The notes beneath the pieces are model-generated. The model was not told the origin of the DNA. It made no database searches and saw only the letters and a list, made by a program, of their open reading frames with translations. This document shows positions 18,235 through 27,638 of a DNA stretch of 45,040 nt, piece by piece. The stretch is from NCBI RefSeq assembly GCF_022398475.1, contig NZ_JAKEVM010000020.1, positions 1 through 45,040 on the forward strand, read 5' to 3'. This DNA comes from Pseudoalteromonas shioyasakiensis (GTDB lineage: Bacteria > Pseudomonadota > Gammaproteobacteria > Enterobacterales > Alteromonadaceae). Position 1 is the first letter of the stretch. Each line of letters starts with the position of its first letter. Both the position numbers and the translations under genes were made by a program.

Positions 18235-19984
18235 ACCCCGACCAAATCGCGCGCAGCAGCAAACGCTGCGCGCTTTTTTAAAGCAGTATAGCCAGTCCGC
18301 TTCAGGGCTTCTTAAATTAAGCATTAGTTTGGGCACACTCAACGCCCTATTAATGATTGCCTCTTGTTATCTTCTTGCAAACGCGGCTCATCAAGTCATG
18401 TTTGAACAAGCAAACTTGCAAGCCGTAAGCCCATTATTATGGCCGCTGGCAGGGCTAATTTTAGTTCGTGCTTTGTTGGTTGCCCTAAGTGAACGGGTGA
18501 GTAACCTCGCCGCGTTAAAGATAAAAAACGTGATGCGTAATACACTGCTAGAAAAGCTCAGCAAACTTGGGCCAGCCTACAGTGAACAAAAAGGTCACGG
18601 CGCAACACTTAACACCTTACATAATGGGGTGGAAGCACTGCATCAATATTACGCAAACTACATTCCGAGTGTGGCTTACAGCGCGCTTATTCCATTAGCG
18701 ATATTGGTGGTGATTTTTCCAACCGATTACAAAGCAGGCCTCATCTTCCTTTTAACAGCGCCACTTATCCCCTTTTTTATGATTTTAGTGGGCCATAAAG
18801 CAGAGCAATTAAACCAAGAACGCTGGCAACAACTGGCGGTACTTGGTAATTACTTTTTTGACCGATTACAAGGCCTGACTCAACTCAAGCTCTTCAATGC
18901 AACCAAGCGTGAGCTAAATAGCATCAGTCAGATTTCTGATGATTACCGTGGAGCAACCATGGGTGTATTGAAAGTCGCCTTTTTATCGTCTTTCGCCCTT
19001 GAGTTTTTAGCCACCATTAGTGTGGCCCTTGTTGCTGTGATCATTGGCTTTAGATTATTTTTTGGTACGCTCGATTTTGCCACTGGATTTGTGGTGTTAC
19101 TACTGGCCCCTGAGTTTTACTTACCACTTAGACAAATGGGTACTCACTATCATGCAAAACTTGAAGGGATCAGCGCCGCTGCTGATATGGTCGACATAAT
19201 CAATCAAAGCGACGCTGATGAACATGTCGGGTCATCTAAGCTTGAGTTACCGATAAAAGATATACAGCTGAGTGCGCTTACCTTTCACTATCCTGAAACA
19301 AACGAAGGGGTAACTGATATCAACTTAAGCTTACCAAGCTCAGGCTTAATTGCCTTTGTGGGTGAAAGTGGTTCGGGTAAAAGTACCTTGTTTGATTGCC
19401 TATTGGGTTTTCATCATCAGGCCAATAGTGCCATTAGCATTAACGAGCAACCACTGAGTGATACTGCATTAGCTGATTGGCAAGCACAGCTGGCATGGAT
19501 CCCACAGCAAGCCACGTTATTTTATCGAACCGTTGCAGACAACCTGCGTTTAGCTAAACCCGATGCAAGCCAAGCAGAGCTCGATGAAGCAGCAAGTAAA
19601 GCAGGTGCACTTGAGTTTATTACTGCACTACCTGATGGCTTTGATACCTTGCTCGGTGAACAAGGAGAAGGCCTCTCTGGAGGGCAAAAACAGCGCATAG
19701 CCCTTGCCCGTGCATTTTTGAAGAATGCCCCAGTGCTGATGTTAGATGAGCCTACCGCTCACTTAGACAGCCAAACAGAGCATGTAATCAACCAAGCAAT
19801 CCGCGATTATGCAAAAGACCATTTAGTACTGGTTATTGCTCACCGACTGAATACGGTAAAACACGCCGATAATATTTACGTTATGCAACAAGGTCACATT
19901 GTTGAATCTGGTCAGTACCAGCAACTGACTGAGCAAGCAGGCCTATTTGCTAAACTTGTGAGCCAAGGTGACACCCATGCATAA
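18224..19984 (+). CDS. cydD: Heterodimeric ABC exporter subunit CydD (thiol/glutathione, bd oxidase assembly)
   Basis: Half-transporter that pairs with CydC in the inner membrane; the pair exports thiols (cysteine, glutathione) and/or handles heme and is needed to assemble cytochrome bd. Six transmembrane helices occupy about residues 35-310. The ATPase has Walker A G380-ESGSGKST, a canonical signature L484-SGGQ488, Walker B ending D508-E509, and the H-loop in VIAHRL. At 586 residues it is of normal length. It overlaps cydX upstream and cydC downstream. E. coli keeps cydDC at a different locus from cydAB; here they are joined. Confidence 0.96.
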   Translation: MTTKPRPNRAQQQTLRAFLKQYSQSASGLLKLSISLGTLNALLMIASCYLLANAAHQVMFEQANLQAVSPLLWPLAGLILVRALLVALSERVSNLAALKIKNVMRNTLLEKLSKLGPAYSEQKGHGATLNTLHNGVEALHQYYANYIPSVAYSALIPLAILVVIFPTDYKAGLIFLLTAPLIPFFMILVGHKAEQLNQERWQQLAVLGNYFFDRLQGLTQLKLFNATKRELNSISQISDDYRGATMGVLKVAFLSSFALEFLATISVALVAVIIGFRLFFGTLDFATGFVVLLLAPEFYLPLRQMGTHYHAKLEGISAAADMVDIINQSDADEHVGSSKLELPIKDIQLSALTFHYPETNEGVTDINLSLPSSGLIAFVGESGSGKSTLFDCLLGFHHQANSAISINEQPLSDTALADWQAQLAWIPQQATLFYRTVADNLRLAKPDASQAELDEAASKAGALEFITALPDGFDTLLGEQGEGLSGGQKQRIALARAFLKNAPVLMLDEPTAHLDSQTEHVINQAIRDYAKDHLVLVIAHRLNTVKHADNIYVMQQGHIVESGQYQQLTEQAGLFAKLVSQGDTHA

Positions 19985-21737
19985 CTTTATACGTCTATTA
20001 AAACTGTGCAAACCTCATACTGGCATGTTGCTTTTAGGGGCTTTTTTAGCAAGCTTAACGGTACTCGCTAATGTGGGCTTGCTCGCTATATCTGGGTGGT
20101 TTTTAGCAGCCATGGCAGCGGCGGGCATTGCTGGTGTGCAGATGAATTACTTTACCCCTGCTGGAGTGATCCGCTTTTTAGCTATCGTGCGCACAGCGTC
20201 TCGTTACGGTGAGCGGATGATAACTCATAATGCTACCTTTTTATTGCTGAGCGAAATTCGCGTAAACATGTTCAAGACTCTGAGCCAACTGAACAACGTT
20301 GACTTAGCAATGAGTCGTAGTAGCGATTTATTTAACCGGCTACAGAATGATGTCGATGCGCTGGATAAATTCTACCTCAATGTGCTGCTGCCGATTATTG
20401 TCGCCTTGATCAGCATTCCTATAGTAATGGCCTTCATGGCCATGTATAACGCTGAGGTCGCATTAGTTTGCTTTACTTCACTGATGATTATTGGCGTGCT
20501 GCTTCCCGTATTGTTAAGCCATAAGCTTCATCAACAAGCGGATACTGAAACCCAACTTTCAGCCGAGTTAAGAGCTGAACTTGCCGATACACTATCAGGT
20601 GCCAGAGAGCTTGCTGTCTATCAAGCACAGGCGGCGCAATTAGCGCATTGTGACTCACTCAGTAAACAATACAACAACCAGCTCTATAATCGCCACAAAG
20701 CCGTGGCAAATAGTAATGGTTTAAGCACTTTGGTGATTCAACTTACCATGCTGGCCAGTGTATTTATGATAATTCCACTGGTTGCAATGGGGACTATGAA
20801 AAACGTTGAACTGGCGATGCTCGCGTTATTTGTATTAGCAAGCTTTGAAACCGTGCTCACCCTGCCTACGGCATTTATTGAATTGCCGCTTACTTTAAGT
20901 GCCGCAAAGCGACTGTTTGATCTTGAAGATAAACACAGCAGCTTAGCCGAAAAGCCAAACAACCTAGATGATCAGCTAGCAAACCAATTAGCTGACAAAT
21001 CAGGGCTTGGTCTTGAGCTAAGCGAGGTCAATTACCAATACTTGGGGGCAAAAAGTAAAGCCCTTAGCAATATCAATTTTGCGATTACACCCGGCAGTAA
21101 AGTTGCCCTAGTCGGTGCCAGTGGCAGTGGCAAAACCACCCTAGTTAACTTACTCACGGGCCTTTGGCCGCTGCAATCAGGCTCATTAAAGCTCACCACC
21201 AAACAAGATAGCTTTGAACTTGAAAGCTTGAGCACTGCAACACGCTTTAAGCAGCTAACGATAGTTGCCCAGCAGCATCATATTTTTGATGGCACGCTAC
21301 GTGAAAACCTTCGCTATGCAGCTTTTGATGCGACAGATGAGAGGCTTATTGAGGCCTGTGAACAAGCTGAACTTGGCTCTTGGCTTAGTAACTTAAAAGA
21401 TGGGCTAAACACTCGTTTAGGAACCGCAGGCAGAAAGCTTTCTCATGGTCAGTCACGTCGTATTGCTATTGCCCAAGCTCTATTAAGGCAAGGTAATTTA
21501 ATCATTCTTGATGAACCAACAGAGAGCTTAGATAATCACACTAAGCAAAACTTGCTGACTACAGTTGAGAGAATATGGGCAAATAAAACTATGCTGACCA
21601 TTACCCATGACCCTGCAATGCTAAGTCGTGTTGATAAGGTTATTTGGTTAGAGCAAGGACAAGTAAGAGCCTTTGCGAGTCATGCTGAATTAGTGGCGAA
21701 TGAAGCCGACTACGTAGAGCTTATTACCCGTTTTTAA
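19977..21737 (+). CDS. cydC: Heterodimeric ABC exporter subunit CydC
   Basis: Partner of CydD in the exporter required for cytochrome bd assembly. Transmembrane domain about residues 15-310; ATPase with Walker A G380-ASGSGKTT, a Q-loop (VAQQHHIFDGTLREN), a non-canonical signature L488-SHGQ492 in place of LSGGQ, and Walker B LIILDEPTESLD. The H-loop His is present (LTITHD). The ATG at 19977 is preferred over the GTG at 19968 because AAGGTG lies 6 nt before it; the gene then overlaps cydD by 8 bp. Its stop codon overlaps the convergent rlpA-like stop by 4 bp. Confidence in the family is high; the signature change is taken up in the findings. Confidence 0.96.
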   Translation: MHNFIRLLKLCKPHTGMLLLGAFLASLTVLANVGLLAISGWFLAAMAAAGIAGVQMNYFTPAGVIRFLAIVRTASRYGERMITHNATFLLLSEIRVNMFKTLSQLNNVDLAMSRSSDLFNRLQNDVDALDKFYLNVLLPIIVALISIPIVMAFMAMYNAEVALVCFTSLMIIGVLLPVLLSHKLHQQADTETQLSAELRAELADTLSGARELAVYQAQAAQLAHCDSLSKQYNNQLYNRHKAVANSNGLSTLVIQLTMLASVFMIIPLVAMGTMKNVELAMLALFVLASFETVLTLPTAFIELPLTLSAAKRLFDLEDKHSSLAEKPNNLDDQLANQLADKSGLGLELSEVNYQYLGAKSKALSNINFAITPGSKVALVGASGSGKTTLVNLLTGLWPLQSGSLKLTTKQDSFELESLSTATRFKQLTIVAQQHHIFDGTLRENLRYAAFDATDERLIEACEQAELGSWLSNLKDGLNTRLGTAGRKLSHGQSRRIAIAQALLRQGNLIILDEPTESLDNHTKQNLLTTVERIWANKTMLTITHDPAMLSRVDKVIWLEQGQVRAFASHAELVANEADYVELITRF

Positions 21738-22102
21738 TCGAGCTGCTCAACGGTGACGTCAATCACACCTTGCTTGACTGAGGCAATTTTTGAAAACGCC
21801 TTTTTTGATAAGTCGATAATACGACCGCGGATAAATGGGCCGCGGTCATTAATAGTAACAATCACGCTTTTATTATTACTAAGATTAGTAACTTTTACCC
21901 TGCTTCCAAAACCAAGCGTTTGATGAGCCGCGCTCAATGCCCGTTGATTAAACACCTCACCACTTGCTGTCGTTCGGCCATGATATTTATCAGCGTAATA
22001 ACTGGCTTTGCCTTTTTCTATTGCTCCTTTAGATACCGAAGGCACACTACTACAACCAGTTATAATTAAGCTTAATAATGCAAAAACGATGAGTTTGTTC
22101 AT
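21734..22102 (-). CDS. Short RlpA-like lipoprotein (double-psi beta-barrel)
   Basis: A 122-residue predicted lipoprotein. The signal peptide ends in the lipobox LIITGCSS, with acylated Cys17, followed by one RlpA-type double-psi beta-barrel domain (GKASYYADKYHGRTTASGEVFN ... VTINDRGPFIRGRIIDLSKKAF). The motif NDRGPF carries the Asp seen in active lytic transglycosylases. Full RlpA of Pseudomonas also has a SPOR domain for binding denuded septal glycan; none is present here. Peptidoglycan cleavage is plausible but unproved for this short form. AAAGGA precedes the ATG. It converges tail to tail with cydC with a 4-bp overlap and is followed on its own strand only by that operon's antisense. Confidence 0.88.
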   Translation of the reverse strand: MNKLIVFALLSLIITGCSSVPSVSKGAIEKGKASYYADKYHGRTTASGEVFNQRALSAAHQTLGFGSRVKVTNLSNNKSVIVTINDRGPFIRGRIIDLSKKAFSKIASVKQGVIDVTVEQLD

Positions 22103-22196
22103 ATTAGTAGATCCTTTTTTGCCGTGAAGATAGCAAGCACTGACTTAGCAAAACCTGAACTATATCAAGTTACCTAATTAAGCGAATGAGTATAAA

Positions 22197-22226
22197 AACA
22201 AAAAAGCCACCTTACGGTGGCTTTTA
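22197..22226 (-). terminator. Intrinsic terminator after lpxA
   Basis: Stem AAAAGCCACC / GGTGGCTTTT with a TTAC loop; on the minus strand it is followed by TTTTTTGTTTTT. It closes the long envelope gene unit 17 bp after the lpxA stop. Confidence 0.9.
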
Positions 22227-22243
22227 TAGAAGTTCGCTTATGA

Positions 22244-23014
22244 TTAGCGAATAATTCCGCGCTCAGAGCTTTTCACGAAGTCTATCATCAGCTGAACAGC
22301 TGGGTACTTCGCAGCATCTTCACTTAGCTCAGCGATTGCTTCTTCAACACCTAAGCTCTTACGATAAAGCGTTTTATATGCTCGGCGTGTTGCCATGATT
22401 TCATCGCTTTCAAAGCCACGGCGTTTCATGCCTTCAGTATTGATTGCTACAGGGCCTGCCGGTGTACCAATAGTAGTTACAAATGGCGGTACATCTTTAT
22501 TAACGCCTGAGTACATACCTACAAAGGCATGTGAACCAATTTTACAGAACTGGTGAACACCTGAATTACCTGCAAGGATCACCCAGTCACCTACGTGTAC
22601 GTGGCCAGCAACAGAGGCATTGTTAGCAAAAATAACGTTATCGCCCACAACTGCATCATGTGCAACGTGTGTGTAAGCCATAAATAAGTTGTTGCTACCA
22701 ATTTTTGTTACACCTTGGTCTTGAATCGTACCACGGTGAATTGTCGCACACTCACGGATCACGTTGTTGTCACCAATGATCAAAGTCGTTGGCTCATTCG
22801 CATACTTTTTGTCTTGGCAAGCTTCACCGACCGAAGCAAATTGGAAAATATGGTTACCAGAACCAATCGTCGATGGGCCTTTTACAACCACATGAGATTC
22901 GATGATACAGTTATCACCAATAGTTACATCGTTACCGATATAGCTGTAAGGGCCAACTGATACGTTATTTCCAAGTTTTGCACCTGGTTCGATTATCGCC
23001 GTAGGATGGATCAC
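22244..23014 (-). CDS. lpxA: UDP-N-acetylglucosamine acyltransferase
   Basis: First step of lipid A synthesis: transfer of a 3-hydroxyacyl chain from ACP to the 3-OH of UDP-GlcNAc. The left-handed beta-helix of hexapeptide repeats fills the N-terminal two thirds (HPTAIIEPGAKLG onward). The catalytic His lies in AYTHVAHD near residue 120, and the helical C-terminal domain starts at GMKRRGFESDEI. I start at GTG 23014, two bases after the fabZ stop, with AGAGAG as ribosome binding site; this gives MIHPTAI and 256 residues, close to E. coli (262). An upstream in-frame extension lies inside fabZ and is not plausible. Confidence 0.97.
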   Translation of the reverse strand: MIHPTAIIEPGAKLGNNVSVGPYSYIGNDVTIGDNCIIESHVVVKGPSTIGSGNHIFQFASVGEACQDKKYANEPTTLIIGDNNVIRECATIHRGTIQDQGVTKIGSNNLFMAYTHVAHDAVVGDNVIFANNASVAGHVHVGDWVILAGNSGVHQFCKIGSHAFVGMYSGVNKDVPPFVTTIGTPAGPVAINTEGMKRRGFESDEIMATRRAYKTLYRKSLGVEEAIAELSEDAAKYPAVQLMIDFVKSSERGIIR

Positions 23015-23016
23015 TA

Positions 23017-23469
23017 TTAAAACTCTCTTCTCGCACACATGATTTCGGCAGTACACACTACTTTGCCGTCAACTTTTGCTTCTGCTGCAAATTTCCATAT
23101 ATTGCGGCGCTCTTTTACAAACTCTACATGCAAATGCATAGTATCGCCAGGTAATACCGGCTGTTTGAATCGCGCATTGTCGATCGCTGCGAATAAATAT
23201 AGTTCGTTATCGCTACGATTTTCAACTGTCTTAAAACCAAGTAAGCCAGTTGCTTGAGCCATTGCTTCTAAAATCAACACACCTGGAAAGATAGGTTGAT
23301 TAGGAAAATGACCCGTAAAAATAGGTTCGTTCACTGTTACATTTTTAATAGCATGTAACGACTCGCCTGGCGTGTAATCAAGTACACGGTCAACAAGTAG
23401 CATCGGGTAACGATGCGGAAGTAAACTCAAGATATCCTGGATATCAAGACTATTTAATTCATTTGCCAA
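23017..23469 (-). CDS. fabZ: 3-hydroxyacyl-ACP dehydratase FabZ
   Basis: Hot-dog-fold dehydratase that turns 3-hydroxyacyl-ACP into trans-2-enoyl-ACP in fatty acid elongation, competing with LpxA/LpxD for the same substrates. The active-site His and Glu are H54 ([12 protein letters not shown]) and E68 (LEAMAQ). With the TTG start at 23469 they fall at the same numbers as in E. coli and the length is 150 residues. AAGGAT lies 6 nt before this TTG. The alternative TTG at 23493 overlaps lpxD and lacks a ribosome binding site. Next to lpxD and lpxA, as in most gammaproteobacteria. Confidence 0.96.
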   Translation of the reverse strand: MANELNSLDIQDILSLLPHRYPMLLVDRVLDYTPGESLHAIKNVTVNEPIFTGHFPNQPIFPGVLILEAMAQATGLLGFKTVENRSDNELYLFAAIDNARFKQPVLPGDTMHLHVEFVKERRNIWKFAAEAKVDGKVVCTAEIMCARREF

Positions 23470-23479
23470 AATAGCATCC

Positions 23480-24520
23480 TTATTTGTCTTCAATATTGAG
23501 TGACTTAGTCAGTGACTCAAGTGCTTTAATGCGGTCTTTCATATCGCCAAGGTTACGGATATGGGCAATACTACGTCGCCATTCTTTGTTGGTTAGATGT
23601 GGCAAGCCTGAAGAATAAATTCCAGGTTCTGTGATTGCCTTAGTCACCATACTCATGCCGGTGATTATAGCACCATCGCATACGCTAATGTGACCATTAA
23701 TTGCAACCATACCGCCAATCTGACAATTCCTACCGATCACTGTGCTGCCGGCAAATACCGTACAACCAGCAACCGCTGTACCCGAACCGATCTCGACATT
23801 ATGCGCTATTTGACATTGATTATCGATAATTACATTACTATGGATGATAGTATCGTCTAGCGCACCACGGTCAATCGTAGTAGACGCGCCTACCTCAACC
23901 TTATCACCGATGATTACTCGGCCAAGTTGCGGTATTTTCACCCATTCGCCACGCTCGTTAGCGTAACCAAAACCATCACTGCCCACTACCGTATTCGCTT
24001 GGAATAAACAGTCGCTGCCAATCTCTACTTCATGGTAAACGCTTACATTTGCCCAAAGCTTAGTGCCTTGGCCAATTTTTGCGTGCTCACCAATAAAACA
24101 GCCTGGGCCAATCTGCACATCGTTTGCAATTACAGCACCCGCTTCGATCACCACATTGGCGGCGATCGCGACATTATCGCCAATAGAGGCTGAATCGTGA
24201 ATGACTGCACTTGGGTGAATACCGGTCACTGCTGGGCGCGGTGTGGTATCCATTAGCTGAGCAAGTTTGGCGTAACAAACATAAGGATTAGCAACAATGA
24301 GCTTATTACCCGAAAAGTACTCAGCATCTGCTGGTGATAAAATCACCGCACTTGCTTGAGTATCTTCTAATTGCGAGCGATATTTCTTGTTCGCTAAAAA
24401 TGCAATATGCCCATGTTGGGCATTTGCAAGTGTAGATATTTTTTTAATCTCTGTGGCGCCGTCACCTTGAAGGTCAGCGCCCAGAAGATCCGCTATCTGC
24501 GAAAGCGTGTAGTTTTGCAT
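23480..24520 (-). CDS. lpxD: UDP-3-O-(3-hydroxyacyl)glucosamine N-acyltransferase
   Basis: Third step of lipid A synthesis: N-acylation of UDP-3-O-acylglucosamine from 3-hydroxyacyl-ACP. Three parts are visible: an N-terminal uridine-binding domain ([17 protein letters not shown]), a hexapeptide-repeat beta-helix (about residues 100-300, beginning [13 protein letters not shown]) and a C-terminal helix ([22 protein letters not shown]). The active-site His is expected in the [10 protein letters not shown] segment. The 346 residues match the family. The ribosome binding site is weak. The gene is 9 bp downstream of skp. Confidence 0.98.
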   Translation of the reverse strand: MQNYTLSQIADLLGADLQGDGATEIKKISTLANAQHGHIAFLANKKYRSQLEDTQASAVILSPADAEYFSGNKLIVANPYVCYAKLAQLMDTTPRPAVTGIHPSAVIHDSASIGDNVAIAANVVIEAGAVIANDVQIGPGCFIGEHAKIGQGTKLWANVSVYHEVEIGSDCLFQANTVVGSDGFGYANERGEWVKIPQLGRVIIGDKVEVGASTTIDRGALDDTIIHSNVIIDNQCQIAHNVEIGSGTAVAGCTVFAGSTVIGRNCQIGGMVAINGHISVCDGAIITGMSMVTKAITEPGIYSSGLPHLTNKEWRRSIAHIRNLGDMKDRIKALESLTKSLNIEDK

Positions 24521-24529
24521 ATATGATTT

Positions 24530-25048
24530 CTATTGCTTACTTACTTTTTCAACAACTTTGCTTGATAAGTCATCGACAGTTTTAGGGTTAACATAAATCG
24601 TTGTTTCTTTAACTTTAACTTCATCGAATTTGCCAGCTTTCGCTACTTCTTCGATTGCATCTAAGATTAACTTTTGAACTTTAGCTAGTTCTTGGTTTTG
24701 ACGCATTTTGATTTCTTGCTCTAAAGGACGACCTTTTTCAGCAAGTTGCTGCTGCATACCTTGGATCTTAGTACGTAATTCTTCTTTTTGCTTGTCGCTC
24801 ATCGTTGTTGCTTCACGCTTGAACTTTTCAGCTTCAAAACGGATATCACCTTGAAGTTTTTCTAGTTCTTGACGACGCTCTGAGAATTCAGCTTCTAAAG
24901 TTTGCTCTACTTTCGCCATTTGTGGGATTTGCTTGTAGATTTCTTGCATATCAACGATACCTACTTTGTGCGCGAATGCGTTAGTAGATAGACCCATAGA
25001 TAAAGTAGCAAGTAGTGCAAAAGCTGTTGATTTAATTGATTTATTCAC
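24530..25048 (-). CDS. skp: Periplasmic chaperone Skp (OmpH family)
   Basis: Trimeric jellyfish-shaped chaperone that carries unfolded outer-membrane proteins across the periplasm to BamA. A Sec signal peptide ends at about residue 26 (TNAFA, then HKVGIVDMQEIYKQIPQMAKV), followed by a long charged coiled coil (about residues 45-130) that forms the tentacles. Mature size fits the family. The start is a GTG with AAAGGAG 8 nt upstream. It sits between bamA and lpxD, the conserved order. Confidence 0.95.
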   Translation of the reverse strand: MNKSIKSTAFALLATLSMGLSTNAFAHKVGIVDMQEIYKQIPQMAKVEQTLEAEFSERRQELEKLQGDIRFEAEKFKREATTMSDKQKEELRTKIQGMQQQLAEKGRPLEQEIKMRQNQELAKVQKLILDAIEEVAKAGKFDEVKVKETTIYVNPKTVDDLSSKVVEKVSKQ

Positions 25049-25060
25049 GAAAAAACTCCT

Positions 25061-27532
25061 TTAGAATGTATTACTAATGTTAAAGCTGATGGTCTTCGTA
25101 TCGTCATCTTCTTCTTTTTGCAATGGATACGCAAAACTGATCAGCATTGGACCCATAGGAGAGATCCATTGTAGAGAAAGACCGGTTGAAACCCTAAAGC
25201 GCATTGGATCTGAGTAATCATCCAATTTTGCACGTTCATCTGTTGAAAGGTTTTGATAACGGTCAATATTAAACTCTGTATCCCATACATTTGCAGCATC
25301 TACGAAGAAGCTAGTACGTACAGAGCTGGTGTTTTCTTCATCTAAGAAAGGTGTTGGAACAATAAGCTCCATCCCTGCTACCGCTTTGGCATTACCACCA
25401 ATTCGGCCTGCTGTTTGTAATTGGTCAAATTCTGATGCACCACCAATGCTACCTGTTGTCGTACCATCAGGTAACGGTGTACCAGGAATGCTTTGCGGAA
25501 AACGTGATACAGCACGTGGTAAGATCGTATTACGGTCAAAGCCACGTAGTTCCATTTCAGTAATTCTGAAGAACTCTTGGAACGGCAGTGTTTGGTCATA
25601 ACCATTGGTTGTACCGTAACCATTACCGTAACCAAGTGCCGCACGCGTTGAGAACACCCAGCGGTGGTCATTACTGATTGGCCAGTAGAAACGCGAGTCA
25701 TAATTTAGCTTAAAGTACTGTAAATCAGAGTTTGGCGTTGTCGCAGTTAAGTTAAGAGATTGGCGCGAACCTGCTGTTGGGAATAAACCACGGTTAACAG
25801 TTACACGTGACCAACCTGCACTTAACTCGTACTTAGTAAAGTCAAAGCCTGCGTCTGGATTTTCAGGGTCTAAGAATGTTTCACGAATAACACGTGTTTG
25901 CTCGTATTCTGCAATATCAGACAGCTCTTCTTGCACCCAACGAACACCAAAGTTAATACGGTTTACAGCATCGATTGGGAAACCAATGTTTGTACCAATA
26001 CCATAACTCTTCGATTTATAGTCGATTAGGCTGAATTTACTTGCATCATAGTTACTGTAGAAGATACTACTACCTTGCGATACACCGTCTGGCGTAAAGT
26101 AAGGGTCAGTGTATGACACACTAATACGCTCGGAACCACGTGAAGTATTGATGTTGAAACCAATTTGGTTACCGGTACCTAAGAAGTTTGATTCACTCAC
26201 ACCAATGTTAAATTGCAGACCCAAGTAAGAACCATAAGCAAGGCCTGCGTTAAAGCTACCTGCAGATTGTTCTTTCACAGTAAAATCTACATCAACTTGG
26301 TCATCTACACCTGGTACTGGTACAACATTAAAATCAACGCTTTCCATGTAAGGTAAACGCTGGATTTGCAGTTTAGAGCGCTCAAGGCTTTGGTTTGATA
26401 ACCATGCACCTTCAAGCTGTGTCATTTCACGACGAACCACTTCATCAGAAGTATTTTGGTTACCGCCCACAATGATACGACGAACATAAACACGTTTGCC
26501 CGGATTAACAGAAAGCGTTAATTGAACTTCTTTGTTTTCGTCATCAATCTCAGGGATGGTACGTACTTCAGCATTGGCATAACCAAAACGTGCTAAGTAG
26601 CTTTTGATAAACTCTTCTGATGATGTCACCACAGAGCCGTTATAAAGCTCGCCAGTTTTTAGCGGGATAACACTCTTAATAAGCTCTTCACGGCCTAACA
26701 AGTCACCAATAAAGTCAAAGCCTTTAACTTTGTATTTAACACCTTCGGTGATATTTGCTGTTACATAAACAGAATCACGCTCAGGGCTAACTGATACTTG
26801 TGTCGAATCGATATTAAAACGTAGGTAACCACGGTCTAGGTAGTAACTGCGGATTTTCTCTAAATCGCCTTCGATAGTTTGCTTTTGATAACGGTCGCTC
26901 GACATGAACTGCCACCAAGGCAAATCTTGTTGAGACTCGGCTAACTTAAGAAGCTCTTCATCTGAGAAAAGCTCGTTACCAACCAAGTTGATTTGACGAA
27001 TTGACGCTGCGTCACCTTCATCAAATGTGAATAAAAGTTTTACACGGTTACGCGGTAACTTAGTAATGCTTACATCCACTTTTGCATTGTATTTACCAAT
27101 ACTGTGGAAGAATTCAACTAAGCCTTTTTCAATGTTATCAAGGACTGTTTTATCAAGCGGCTCACCAGTACGGATATCTTGCTGGTCTAGCGACTCATTA
27201 AGTTGCTCATCTTTGATGTCTTTATTGCCATCAAATTCGATCATGCTGATCGTTGGGCGCTCAGTCACTCGGAAGATAACACTGTTGCCATCACGTAATG
27301 CTTTAATATTGTCAAAGTGACCTGAACGATAGAGAGCCTTTATGGTTCTAGAAATTGTGTACTCATCAATATTATCGCCCACGTTGATCGGAATATGCGT
27401 TAACGCTGCACCCAGTGCAACACGCTGTAAACCTTCAACTTTTAAATCATCTACAATAAAGGAGTTTTGGCCTAGGGCTGCAAAGCTAGCACCTAATAAA
27501 CTTGAAACTGCCAAATGTTTTTTTATAGCCAT
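25061..27532 (-). CDS. bamA: Outer-membrane protein assembly factor BamA
   Basis: Central component of the BAM complex that folds and inserts beta-barrel proteins into the outer membrane. A signal peptide (about residues 1-21) precedes five POTRA domains (to about residue 420) and a 16-strand Omp85 barrel. The conserved loop-6 motif is ELRGFDRN near residue 660, and the C-terminus ends in a barrel signal with terminal Phe (SFNISNTF). I start at ATG 27532 (MAIKKHLAVSS), with AAAGGAT upstream; an in-frame extension to 27574 would spoil the signal peptide. Length 823 residues. Gene order rseP-bamA-skp-lpxD matches E. coli. Confidence 0.98.
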   Translation of the reverse strand: MAIKKHLAVSSLLGASFAALGQNSFIVDDLKVEGLQRVALGAALTHIPINVGDNIDEYTISRTIKALYRSGHFDNIKALRDGNSVIFRVTERPTISMIEFDGNKDIKDEQLNESLDQQDIRTGEPLDKTVLDNIEKGLVEFFHSIGKYNAKVDVSITKLPRNRVKLLFTFDEGDAASIRQINLVGNELFSDEELLKLAESQQDLPWWQFMSSDRYQKQTIEGDLEKIRSYYLDRGYLRFNIDSTQVSVSPERDSVYVTANITEGVKYKVKGFDFIGDLLGREELIKSVIPLKTGELYNGSVVTSSEEFIKSYLARFGYANAEVRTIPEIDDENKEVQLTLSVNPGKRVYVRRIIVGGNQNTSDEVVRREMTQLEGAWLSNQSLERSKLQIQRLPYMESVDFNVVPVPGVDDQVDVDFTVKEQSAGSFNAGLAYGSYLGLQFNIGVSESNFLGTGNQIGFNINTSRGSERISVSYTDPYFTPDGVSQGSSIFYSNYDASKFSLIDYKSKSYGIGTNIGFPIDAVNRINFGVRWVQEELSDIAEYEQTRVIRETFLDPENPDAGFDFTKYELSAGWSRVTVNRGLFPTAGSRQSLNLTATTPNSDLQYFKLNYDSRFYWPISNDHRWVFSTRAALGYGNGYGTTNGYDQTLPFQEFFRITEMELRGFDRNTILPRAVSRFPQSIPGTPLPDGTTTGSIGGASEFDQLQTAGRIGGNAKAVAGMELIVPTPFLDEENTSSVRTSFFVDAANVWDTEFNIDRYQNLSTDERAKLDDYSDPMRFRVSTGLSLQWISPMGPMLISFAYPLQKEEDDDTKTISFNISNTF

Positions 27533-27638
27533 TTTGTTATCTTTATCCTTTACAACTGTATTACCGCTCAACACCTTATAAATTTAACTTTTGCGGTGTT
27601 TTACAATCGTGTTCAAATTGGAATTTTTCGCTTACTTG

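Noticed and set aside
27570..27600. AACACC/GGTGTT pair between rseP and bamA as a terminator
   Set aside because: Six-bp stem with a long loop and no T-tract on the minus strand.
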